Assembly: GCA_003155135.1 (NCBI GenBank)
Contig: PMFN01000020.1
Span: 69,086-113,818, forward strand
Direction of reading: 5' to 3'
From: Acidimicrobiaceae bacterium
GTDB taxonomy: Bacteria > Actinomycetota > Acidimicrobiia > Acidimicrobiales > RAAP-2
DNA length: 44,733 nucleotides
Part shown: positions 7,427 through 14,801 of the stretch, one piece after another
How positions within the stretch are numbered: the stretch's first letter is position 1
Layout of the letters: every line of letters begins with the position of its first letter
Translations under genes and position numbers: made by a program
The notes under the pieces: model-generated
Databases searched by the model: none
Told to the model about the DNA's origin: nothing
The model's input: the letters and a program-made list of their open reading frames with translations, nothing else

Positions 7427-8605
7427 ATGTCAGCAGAGCAAGCAGTAGTCGAAGCAGCCGTCGGCGCCGTGCGCGAGCCCGAGCTCGACCTCGCCTTGTC
7501 CGAGCTCGGGATGGTCCGTGCCGTGCGCACGAGGCGCCACCGCTGCGCTGTCGTCCTCGGGTTCCCGACCGCGGCGTGGCCGTCGGGCAACGAGGTCCTC
7601 GAGGCGGTGCGAGCAGCCGCACTCGGCGTGGACGGCATCGACGAGGTCTCCATCGAGCACGGCGTGATGGACGAGACAGAGCGTGCCTCCCTGCGCAGGA
7701 CCCTGCGGCTGAAGATGACCGGCGAGACCGACGACGAGGCCGAGAGCGATGGTGCCGACGACGGCCACGGCCATGGCCATGGCCATGGCCACGACGAGGC
7801 GCCGGTCCCCCTCTTCCTCCAGCCCGAGAGCGCCACGCGGGTGATCGGCATCTCCTCGGGCAAGGGCGGCGTCGGGAAGTCGTCGGTCACGGTCAACCTG
7901 GCCGTGGCCCTGGCCCAAGCCGGCTACCGGGTCGGGATCCTCGACGCCGACGTCTACGGCTTCTCGATGCCCAAGATGCTCGGCTGCACGCGTGACCCGA
8001 TCGTGCTCGGCGACATGGTGATCCCGACGGCCAGCTACGGCGTCCGGTGCCTGTCGATGGGCTTCTTCGTCCCCGACGACCAGCCGGTCATCTGGCGTGG
8101 GCCCATGCTCCACAAGGCCATCGAGCAGTTCCTCACCGACGCGTACTGGGGCCAGCCCGACTTCGTGCTCGTCGACATGCCGCCGGGGACCGGCGATGTC
8201 GCGCTCTCCCTCGCGCAGGTGATGTCCAAGGCCGAGATCCTCGTCGTGACCACGCCCCAGCCGGCCGCCCAGCGCGTGGCGCAGCGCTCCGCCTACGCGG
8301 CGCGCAAACTCAAGCTCTCGGTGCGCGGCGTGATCGAGAACATGAGTTGGTTCACCGGCGACGACGGCGTGCGCTACGAGCTCTTCGGCTCGGGCGGGGG
8401 CGCCACGGTCGCGGCCGACCTGGGCGTCCCGCTGCTCGCCCAGGTGCCGCTCGTCCCCCTGCTGCGCCAGGGCGGCGACGACGGCGTGCCGGTCGCCATC
8501 GCCGATCCGGACGGTGAGGCCGCCGCGGTGTTCGCCGCACTCGCCGAGAAGCTGGCCTCGCTCGGGCCGGCGCGCGTCTACCGCCGGGAACTCACCCTGC
8601 GCTAA
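7427..8605 (+). CDS. mrp: Mrp/ApbC-type Fe-S carrier ATPase
   Basis: 392 residues, preceded by a good Shine-Dalgarno (GAGGAAGG, 7416-7423). Residues 1-95 form the MIP18/DUF59 domain. A linker follows with alternating His and Gly (His114 to His122). The deviant Walker A motif SGKGGVGKSS is at about 144-153, with DADVYGFSMPKMLG and a DMPPGTGD switch after it. Mrp proteins bind and transfer [4Fe-4S] clusters. The CXXC that bridges the dimer in many Mrp proteins is missing: ENMSWFTGDDG stands where ENMSxxxCxxC is found, as in other actinobacterial members. The divergent sufR-like and desulfurase genes support an Fe-S role. Confidence 0.9.
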   Translation: MSAEQAVVEAAVGAVREPELDLALSELGMVRAVRTRRHRCAVVLGFPTAAWPSGNEVLEAVRAAALGVDGIDEVSIEHGVMDETERASLRRTLRLKMTGETDDEAESDGADDGHGHGHGHGHDEAPVPLFLQPESATRVIGISSGKGGVGKSSVTVNLAVALAQAGYRVGILDADVYGFSMPKMLGCTRDPIVLGDMVIPTASYGVRCLSMGFFVPDDQPVIWRGPMLHKAIEQFLTDAYWGQPDFVLVDMPPGTGDVALSLAQVMSKAEILVVTTPQPAAQRVAQRSAYAARKLKLSVRGVIENMSWFTGDDGVRYELFGSGGGATVAADLGVPLLAQVPLVPLLRQGGDDGVPVAIADPDGEAAAVFAALAEKLASLGPARVYRRELTLR

Positions 8606-8683
8606 TCACGTCCGGTGCGTGGCCCGCGCCGGTGCAATGCTTGGTTCGGCCCGCGGTGGCCGGCTCGAGGGGGAGGCGATCGA

Positions 8684-9535
8684 ATGCAGGAGTTGTCAGA
8701 GCGCGTGGCGGTCATCACCGGCGGTGCGGGCGGGATCGGCCGTGCCATGGCCGAGCGCTTCGCCGCCGAGGGCACCAAGCTGGTGCTCGCCGACATCGAA
8801 GAGGCCGTCCTCGACGAGACCGTCGACCAGCTGCGGTCGAAGGGTGCTTCGGTCGTGGGCGTGCCCACCGACGTGGCCGACGTGGCCCAGGTGGAGTCGT
8901 TGGCAGCCAGGGCCCTGTCCGAGTTCGGTGGCGTCCACATCGTGGCCAACAACGCCGGCGTCGGTGGGGGCCCGGTCATCGGCACGCCGCTGGCGGTGTG
9001 GGAGTGGGTCTTCGGGGTGAACGTCTGGGGCGTCGTCAACGGGTGCAACACCTTCTTGCCGATCCTGCTCGAGCAGAACGAGGGCCACATCATCAACACC
9101 GCGTCACTCGCCGGCCTCGGCGGCGTCCCCGGCCTCGGCACCTACTGCGCCTCGAAGTTCGCCGTCGTCGGCCTGAGTGAGTCGCTCCACCACGAGCTCT
9201 CCATGCTCGGCTCGGCGGTCCGGGTGTCAGTGCTCTGCCCGGGCTTCGTGCGGACGCGCATCCACGAGTCCGACCGCAACATGCCCGCCGATGTGGCGGC
9301 GGTGGCCGACACGCCAGGCGCGCTCTTGATGGCCGACCTGGCGAAGGCGGCAGTCGAAGCAGGCATCTCGGTCGACGTGGTGGCCGAGGCCGTCTACTCG
9401 GCGGTCGTCGAGGAGCGGTTCTACGTCCTCACGCACCAGCAGGCCGCCACCGGCACGACCGAGGCCCGGATCGCCTGGATGGTCGACGGGCAGCCACCGG
9501 TCATGGACCTCGAAGCGGTCACGAAGCCCCTCTGA
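8684..9535 (+). CDS. Short-chain dehydrogenase/reductase
   Basis: 283 residues from ATG 8684, with GGGGAGG 8 bases upstream. The classical SDR pattern is complete: TGGAGGIGRAMA for the dinucleotide, NNAGVGGG, and the catalytic Ser141, Tyr154 and Lys158 (TYCASK). The loop ADIEEA after beta strand 2 carries an acidic residue, which usually means NAD(H) rather than NADP(H). The C-terminal region (VAEAVYSAVVEERFYVLTH) is common among actinobacterial SDRs acting on lipids or xenobiotics. Substrate unknown. It stands alone between mrp and a small membrane protein. Confidence 0.88.
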   Translation: MQELSERVAVITGGAGGIGRAMAERFAAEGTKLVLADIEEAVLDETVDQLRSKGASVVGVPTDVADVAQVESLAARALSEFGGVHIVANNAGVGGGPVIGTPLAVWEWVFGVNVWGVVNGCNTFLPILLEQNEGHIINTASLAGLGGVPGLGTYCASKFAVVGLSESLHHELSMLGSAVRVSVLCPGFVRTRIHESDRNMPADVAAVADTPGALLMADLAKAAVEAGISVDVVAEAVYSAVVEERFYVLTHQQAATGTTEARIAWMVDGQPPVMDLEAVTKPL

Positions 9536-9577
9536 ACACCGCCACGGTGATCTTTCGAACTTCTTAGGTCCCCCACA

Positions 9578-9598
9578 CCGGGCGCCAAGGTCGCCCGG
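9578..9598. other. Stem-loop with 7-bp perfect stem between two genes
   Basis: CCGGGCG and CGCCCGG flank a 7-base loop, 43 bases after the SDR stop and 39 before the next ATG. No T-run follows. It could be a weak terminator of the SDR transcript. Confidence 0.4.
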
Positions 9599-9636
9599 CG
9601 AGGATCAATGGGTGCCACGAGCGATCGGAGCCCTCC

Positions 9637-9972
9637 ATGGACCGTGAGAAGTTGAACGTCTACGACCCGCAGCGCCGCGATCGAGCCCGCCGCCGGGTGC
9701 GCCGCACCACCGGCCTGGTGGCGGGCGTGGCCCTCGCCCTCGGTGCGGGACTCGTCGGGGTGACCGAGTCCGCATCGCACGCCACGTCGGTCGCGACGGC
9801 CAAGACGACGAGCAGCGTGTCCTCCGCATCGACGGCGACGACCACGCCCACCACGACGTCGAGCGGCTCTTCGGCGGCCACTACGACGACCACTCCGAGC
9901 ACCTCGTCGTCGAGCTCAGGGGTCAGCTCGACTTCGGGAACAACCACTCACGCATCGACGGGCGGTTCGTAG
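9637..9972 (+). CDS. Small Ser/Thr-rich single-pass membrane protein
   Basis: 111 residues: an arginine-rich cytoplasmic N-terminus (about 1-24), one membrane segment (TGLVAGVALALGAGLVGV, about 25-42), and then roughly 65 residues of almost only Ser, Thr, Ala and Gly. It could be a cell-surface tail, possibly glycosylated. GGAG lies 10 bases before the ATG, and a strong hairpin starts at the stop codon, which supports a real short gene. No family recognised; low-complexity proteins of this type are common in actinobacteria. Confidence 0.6.
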   Translation: MDREKLNVYDPQRRDRARRRVRRTTGLVAGVALALGAGLVGVTESASHATSVATAKTTSSVSSASTATTTPTTTSSGSSAATTTTTPSTSSSSSGVSSTSGTTTHASTGGS

Positions 9973-9994
9973 GTCCCGCCCGGCGGGCGGGACC
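9972..9994. terminator. Bidirectional terminator-like hairpin
   Basis: A perfect 10-bp stem (GGTCCCGCCC with GGGCGGGACC) with a 3-base loop starts at the last base of the membrane-protein gene and ends 7 bases before the convergent gene's stop at 10002. No T-run, as is usual in high-GC actinobacteria. Confidence 0.65.
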
Positions 9995-10001
9995 TGCCAG
10001 C

Positions 10002-11231
10002 TCAGCCCTCGACGCCTCTCGGCAGTTTCGCCGGATCCCAGCCGAGGACGGCGACCGCCTGGCGGAACGCGAAGCGGTCGGTCATGCCTGCCACGTAGGC
10101 CACAGCGGCGTGCACGGCCTCGGTCGTCCCGCCCGCGAGGCCCCCTGCCTCGTCGACGGCGGGGATCGCGTTCGGACGGTCCGCGTAGTGCTCGACCAGG
10201 GCCCGCAGGACCGAGACGACGGCCTCACCCTGGGCTCGAGAGGCGTCTCGGAGGTAGATGTGCTCGTAGTTGCACGCCCGGAAGGCGGCAAGGGCCTCGG
10301 CCATGTCGTTGTCCATACCGATGCGCCCTGTTGCCTGCACGGTGGCGACGAGCGCCTCGATGAAGGCCCCGAGCTGTCGTCCCCGGCGCTCGCCGCAGCG
10401 CTCCTTCACCACGGCCGGCAGCAGGGTCTGGCTCACGATGCCCGCTGCGGCAGCGTCCTCCCAGTCGTGGCAGACATAGGCCAATCGGTCCGCCCACGAG
10501 ACCACCTCGCCCTCGGGCGTCGATGGCGCCGGCCGGGACCAGCTGTGGTTGGCGATGCCGTCGAGGGTCTCGAAGCACAGATTGAGCGACGCCAGCGAGA
10601 CGCGCGCCCCCCACGGGGCATGGTCGAACCCCTCAGGCAAGAAGGGGTCAAACGCGTCTTCGCTCGCGTGGCCCCCCGGGCCGTGACCGCAGTCGTGGCC
10701 GAGGGCGATGGCCTCGGTCAGCGCCACGTTGAGCCGGCAGGCCCGGGCGATGCTGCTTGCCACCTGGGCGACCTCGAGCGCGTGGGTCAGCCGCGTGCGC
10801 TGATGGTCCTCGGGGAACACGAAGACCTGGGTCTTGCCGGCCAGTCGCCGGAAGGAGGCGGCGTGCAGGATCCGGTCGCGGTCGCGCTCGAAACAGGTGC
10901 GCCACGGATCGGGATCCTCGTCGCGCAGGCGGTGACCCGCACCGCCCGACCGCGTGGCTCCGCGCACCAGGCTGGCGGCCTCGGCCTCTTCGCGTTCGAT
11001 GCGGGCGAGCGGGACGAGCACCGAGCCGGCCGCAGGCCCTGTCGCCTCGCCGACTCGCGCCGAGCTGTCGGCGTGGGCGACCCGCAGCGCCTTCGTCGCC
11101 GGCGTGCGTGCTGCGTCGTCCACCCGGTGGCCGGCGTCGGCGTCGGCGTCGGCGCCCTTGATGAATCCGCCCATGGTGGCCGCCCACCGGCGGCTGCGCT
11201 CGTTCGCCGGTGTCGCTTCGGGGTCCTGCAT
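10002..11231 (-). CDS. HD-domain dNTP triphosphohydrolase (dGTPase-like)
   Basis: 409 residues from ATG 11231. The core starts near residue 104 with DEDPDPWRTCFERDRDRILHAASFRRLAGKTQVF, then RTRLTHALEVAQVA (His150), the metal-binding HDCGHGPGGHASE (His179, Asp180) and SWADRLAYVCHDWED. This is the dGTP triphosphohydrolase layout, with HDCGHGPGGH in place of the more usual HDLGHPPFGH. Such enzymes cut dNTPs to nucleosides and triphosphate. The first 100 residues are extra, partly low-complexity (an Ala-Asp repeat near residue 27), and a later start is possible. Divergent from the DUF3107 gene. Confidence 0.82.
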   Translation of the reverse strand: MQDPEATPANERSRRWAATMGGFIKGADADADAGHRVDDAARTPATKALRVAHADSSARVGEATGPAAGSVLVPLARIEREEAEAASLVRGATRSGGAGHRLRDEDPDPWRTCFERDRDRILHAASFRRLAGKTQVFVFPEDHQRTRLTHALEVAQVASSIARACRLNVALTEAIALGHDCGHGPGGHASEDAFDPFLPEGFDHAPWGARVSLASLNLCFETLDGIANHSWSRPAPSTPEGEVVSWADRLAYVCHDWEDAAAAGIVSQTLLPAVVKERCGERRGRQLGAFIEALVATVQATGRIGMDNDMAEALAAFRACNYEHIYLRDASRAQGEAVVSVLRALVEHYADRPNAIPAVDEAGGLAGGTTEAVHAAVAYVAGMTDRFAFRQAVAVLGWDPAKLPRGVEG

Positions 11232-11325
11232 GGAACCCAGTTTGCCGCAGGCCTGTAACGTCGGGGTCAGGGAATGCGGTGGAGGCGGCAACTACGGGCC
11301 GCTGCCGCGAGAGGAGCGCAACGAA

Positions 11326-11562
11326 GTGGACGTACGCATCGGGATCATCCAGACCCCGAAGGAGATCGAGGTCGAGATGACCGACGAGGTCGACCGCGAG
11401 GAGCTGCTCGCCCAGATCGAGAAGTCGCTCGACTCTGGAGACGGCGTGCTGTGGCTCACTGATCGCCGCGGCCGCCGCGTGGCGGTGCCGGTGGTCAAGG
11501 TCGCCTACATCGAAGTGGGCGTTCCGGCCCATGAGCGCAGGGTGGGCTTCGGGGCTCCCTAA
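11326..11562 (+). CDS. DUF3107 family protein (Rv3208A/TB9.4-like)
   Basis: 78 residues from GTG 11326, with GAGGAG 9 bases upstream. The sequence VRIGIIQTPKEIEVEM, the Asp-Arg-Arg-Gly-Arg-Arg loop of LWLTDRRGRR and the end VAYIEVG with RRVGFG closely match the DUF3107 family, which is nearly confined to actinobacteria. Function unknown. It overlaps the first ArsA-like gene by 32 bases in another frame, so the two are probably translated together. Confidence 0.88.
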   Translation: MDVRIGIIQTPKEIEVEMTDEVDREELLAQIEKSLDSGDGVLWLTDRRGRRVAVPVVKVAYIEVGVPAHERRVGFGAP

Positions 11563-12580
11563 GGAGCCCGACCCGCAACCGACCGTGACCCCCACCGAAC
11601 CGAGTCCGACCCCGCGCGCCGACCAGTCGGCGCTGCCGGGCATCTTCGACCTCGGGCTCGTGTTCGTCACAGGCAAGGGTGGCGTTGGTAAGACCACCAT
11701 CGCCGGGGGGCTCGCCCTGGCCGCCGCCCAGCAGGGCAAACGGGTCCTCGTGTGCGAGGCGGACTCGAAGGGCGACCTGTCTTCACTGTTCGAGGTGGCG
11801 CCCACGACCTTCGACGCCCGCCAAGTGACCGACGGCGTCTGGGCGATGTCGATGGACACCGAGGCATCGCTGCGCGAGTACCTGAAGCTCAATTTGAAGA
11901 TTCCGATCATGGGGAGGATCGGCCCACTGGCTAAGGCCTTCGACTTCGTGGCCACCGCCGCCCCGGGTGTGCGCGAGATCCTGACCGTCGGCAAGCTCTG
12001 CTACGAGGTGCGCGAGCGCAACTACGACCTCGTCGTCGTCGACGCGGCGGCGTCGGGGCACATCGTGAGCCAACTGGCCGCACCGCAGGCCATCAACGAG
12101 CTGGTCAAGGTGGGCCTCATCCGCACGCAGACCGACTGGATGCTCGACATCCTCTCCAACCCGTGGAAGACCGGGCTCGTTGCGGTGACGACGCCCGAGG
12201 AGATGCCGGTCTCCGAGACCCTCGAGCTCGCGGCACGCGTGGCGGCTGAGACCACGGTTCGGCTCGCCGGCGTGGTCGTGAACCGGGTGCTCCCCGAGCT
12301 CTTCGGCCACTCCGAGGAGGCGGTCTTCGAAGAGCTCCGCCAGCCCGCCGCCGTGGGTGCGATGAGCGAGGCGGCGGGTGGCGACGTGGAGCCCGTGCTC
12401 GAGGGAGCGCGCCTGGCCGTGACCATGCGCAGGACCCGCTCGGCGCACCTCGAGCGTCTGCGGAGCGGCCTCGACCCGTCGACCCCGGTCCTGCTCCTCC
12501 CGTACCTGTTCTCGCGCACCTACGGCCTGCGCACGACAGGGCAGGTGGCGGCCGCGCTGACCGAAGAGCTGGGCGTCTGA
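11531..12580 (+). CDS. ArsA/GET3-like ATPase, signature-lysine subunit
   Basis: 349 residues. After a Pro-rich start of about 35 residues comes the deviant Walker A GKGGVGKTT (48-56) with the signature lysine that reaches across the dimer, then CEADSKGDLSSLF and LVVVDAAASGH (switch II). It matches the Rv3679 half of the mycobacterial Rv3679/Rv3680 pair of ArsA/GET3-type ATPases. There are no arsenite-binding cysteine clusters, so arsenic transport is unlikely. A role in membrane-protein targeting or stress is proposed for the mycobacterial pair. Its stop overlaps the next start (TGATG). Confidence 0.85.
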   Translation: MSAGWASGLPKEPDPQPTVTPTEPSPTPRADQSALPGIFDLGLVFVTGKGGVGKTTIAGGLALAAAQQGKRVLVCEADSKGDLSSLFEVAPTTFDARQVTDGVWAMSMDTEASLREYLKLNLKIPIMGRIGPLAKAFDFVATAAPGVREILTVGKLCYEVRERNYDLVVVDAAASGHIVSQLAAPQAINELVKVGLIRTQTDWMLDILSNPWKTGLVAVTTPEEMPVSETLELAARVAAETTVRLAGVVVNRVLPELFGHSEEAVFEELRQPAAVGAMSEAAGGDVEPVLEGARLAVTMRRTRSAHLERLRSGLDPSTPVLLLPYLFSRTYGLRTTGQVAAALTEELGV

Positions 12581-13809
12581 TGGCGTCGAGCGAACGTCGT
12601 GCGAAGTCGTCCGCGCCCGCCGGCGGGGGCGAGCCACGGCAGAGGGGCCGCGCAGCCGGCTGGCGGGCGCCGCGCGGCTCGCTCGACGGGTTGGTTGCCT
12701 CGAGGGAGATCGTGATCGCCTGCGGGCCCGGCGGCGTGGGCAAGACCACGACCGCCGCGGCGATCGCCGCCATGGCCGCCTGCCACCACGGTGGCCGGGT
12801 CCTCGTGGTCACCGTCGACCCGGCGAAGCGCCTGGCTGACGCCCTCGGCCTCTCGGGCATCGGCAATACCGAGACCCGTATCCCTGACTCGGTCTTCGAG
12901 GCGGCCGGCTTCACGCCGCGTGGCGAGCTGTGGGCTGCCATGCTCGACATGAAGGAGAGCTGGGACGCGCTGGTGCGCCGCCACGCACCCGACGCCGAGA
13001 CGAGGGAGCAGATCCTCGCCAACCCCCTCTACAAGACCATCTCGGGGCGCTTCGTCCAGAGCCAGGACTACATGGCCATGGAGCGCCTCTACGAGATCCA
13101 CTCGGAGGGCAAGTACGACCTCATCGTCGTCGACACCCCGCCGACACGAAACGCCCTCGACTTTCTCGACGCCCCCCAGCGCATGGCGGACTTCTTCAGC
13201 TCGCGGCTGTTGCGCTGGCTGATCGTCCCGTACCGCTCCAAGCTGATCAACTTTGCCTCGAAGCCCTTCTACCAGGTCGCCGACCGCATCCTCGGCACGC
13301 AGTTCCTGGCTGACATCTCGGAGTTCTTCATCCTCTTCCAGTCCATGTACGACGGCTTCGTGGCGCGCGCGGAGACCGTCACCCGCCTCTTGTCGGACCG
13401 GCGCACCACCTTCGTGGTCATCTCGACGCTCGAGGCCACCCCGGTGCGCGAAGCGGAGTTCTTCGCGACCGAGCTGGTCCGGCGCGACCTCAACCTGGGC
13501 GCAATCGTGCTCAACAAGGTGCTGCCCTCCTATTTCCGCTCGACGAAGAACATCTCAGTGGCGAAAACCATGGCCGAGCGCGCCAAGGACCTCGTCGAGC
13601 GCCTGGACGTGGACCGGCCCCTGGCCGCACGGGTGCTCTCCGATGTGGCCGAGAGCTTCTTGAATTTCTCGGTGGTGGCCCGGCGGGAGGCCGAGCAGCA
13701 AGACGAGCTCTCGACCAGCGCCGAAGTGCTCGCCACCGTCCCGTTCTTCGACGCGGACATCGCCGACATGGAGGGGTTGCTACGCCTGGGCGAGAAGCTC
13801 TGGACCTGA
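12580..13809 (+). CDS. ArsA/GET3-like ATPase, partner subunit
   Basis: 409 residues. The P-loop is GPGGVGKTT (49-57): the signature lysine position holds Pro, while the catalytic Lys of GKTT is kept. VTVDPAKRLADALG follows, then LIVVDTPPTRNALDFLDAP with switch II. The long helical insert (SSRLLRWLIVPYRSKL, FQSMYDGFV) is typical of the Rv3680 partner. This subunit may depend on the first ATPase for the cross-dimer lysine, which suggests a heterodimer. The genes overlap by one base, so equal translation is likely. Confidence 0.85.
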   Translation: MASSERRAKSSAPAGGGEPRQRGRAAGWRAPRGSLDGLVASREIVIACGPGGVGKTTTAAAIAAMAACHHGGRVLVVTVDPAKRLADALGLSGIGNTETRIPDSVFEAAGFTPRGELWAAMLDMKESWDALVRRHAPDAETREQILANPLYKTISGRFVQSQDYMAMERLYEIHSEGKYDLIVVDTPPTRNALDFLDAPQRMADFFSSRLLRWLIVPYRSKLINFASKPFYQVADRILGTQFLADISEFFILFQSMYDGFVARAETVTRLLSDRRTTFVVISTLEATPVREAEFFATELVRRDLNLGAIVLNKVLPSYFRSTKNISVAKTMAERAKDLVERLDVDRPLAARVLSDVAESFLNFSVVARREAEQQDELSTSAEVLATVPFFDADIADMEGLLRLGEKLWT

Positions 13810-13843
13810 AATACGACGCACCGTCGGCGGGGCGGCCGCCGCC

Positions 13844-13849
13844 TACGAT
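13844..13849 (+). promoter_or_regulatory. Candidate -10 element (TACGAT) for the PHP gene
   Basis: TACGAT lies 50 bases before the ATG at 13899. Transcription from it would start near 13856, close to an in-frame GTG at 13854, so either a leaderless GTG start or a 43-base leader is possible. Confidence 0.35.
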
Positions 13850-13898
13850 GCGGGTGTGCGCGCTCTCGCCCCAGTCCGTCGGGCCTCCTAGGCGCACC

Positions 13899-14801
13899 AT
13901 GCTCGACTACCACCTCCACCTCTGGCCCCACGACGAGTCCGAGGTGCCCCTCTCCCTCGAGCGGATCGCCGCGTACTGCGAGCGGGCGGTGTCGGTGGGA
14001 GTGAGCGAGATCGCCCTCACCGAGCACCTCTTCCGCTTCACGCAGGCGAAGGACCGACTCGGCGGATTCTGGGACACCGACGAGCCCTCACCGGCGCTCG
14101 GTGCCTCGATGGCGGCGTACTTCGACCACCACGCGCACGCCGACCTCGACGCCTACGTCGAGCTGGCCCTCGCCGCCAAGGACGCTGGTCTCCCGGTCGT
14201 CGTCGGCCTCGAGGTGGACTACTACCGCGGGCGCATGGACGAGGTGGCAGCGCTCCTCAGCGGCTACCCCTTCGATGTGCTGCTCGGCTCGGTCCACTGG
14301 ATCGGCGCGTGGCGCTTCGATGACGTCGACGACGCCCTGTCGATGGCGGAGTGGTCGACGAGGCGCGTAGACGATTGCTGGGACGCCTACACCGAGGCAC
14401 TCGAGGAGCTGGCGGACTCTGGGGTCTGCGACGTCCTCGCCCACCCGGACCTCATCAAGGTGGCCTCCCGGGTGCCCGGGAACCCGGGGGAGTGGTGGGA
14501 CCGCATCGCCGAGGCGGCGGCGGCGACGAACATGGCGGCCGAGCTCTCGTCGGCCGGCTGGCGCAAGCCCTGCGGGGAGCAGTACCCGGCCTCGGGGCTG
14601 CTCGAGCGCCTCGTCGAGCGCCAGGTGGCGTTTACGACCGCGTCGGACGCGCACCACCTCGCCCACGTGGCCGACCGCTCGGGGGATCTGCGCGCCCTGC
14701 TCGACGACGCCGGCATCACCACGCTGCGCGCCTTTTCCCGCCGCGTGGGGCGCTCGGTGCCGGTCGGGGTCCCCGCCGACCTCGGAGCGAAGGAGGCCTG
14801 A
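13899..14801 (+). CDS. PHP-domain phosphatase (histidinol-phosphatase type)
   Basis: 300 residues from ATG 13899. The PHP metal motifs are present in order: DYHLHLWP (His5, His7), LTEHLFRF, EVDYYRG, GSVHWIGAWRF, LAHPDLIKV and TASDAHH. The length and motif spacing fit HisK-type histidinol-phosphate phosphatases, the eighth step of histidine synthesis, but PHP enzymes also hydrolyse other phosphoesters. No other his gene is nearby. Its stop overlaps the pdtaS start by one base, so the two are cotranscribed. Confidence 0.8.
   Translation: MLDYHLHLWPHDESEVPLSLERIAAYCERAVSVGVSEIALTEHLFRFTQAKDRLGGFWDTDEPSPALGASMAAYFDHHAHADLDAYVELALAAKDAGLPVVVGLEVDYYRGRMDEVAALLSGYPFDVLLGSVHWIGAWRFDDVDDALSMAEWSTRRVDDCWDAYTEALEELADSGVCDVLAHPDLIKVASRVPGNPGEWWDRIAEAAAATNMAAELSSAGWRKPCGEQYPASGLLERLVERQVAFTTASDAHHLAHVADRSGDLRALLDDAGITTLRAFSRRVGRSVPVGVPADLGAKEA

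Noticed and set aside
12580..13809. Arsenite efflux role for the ArsA-like pair
   Set aside because: No Cys triad for arsenite, no arsB or arsR nearby, and the sequences follow the Rv3679/Rv3680 type.
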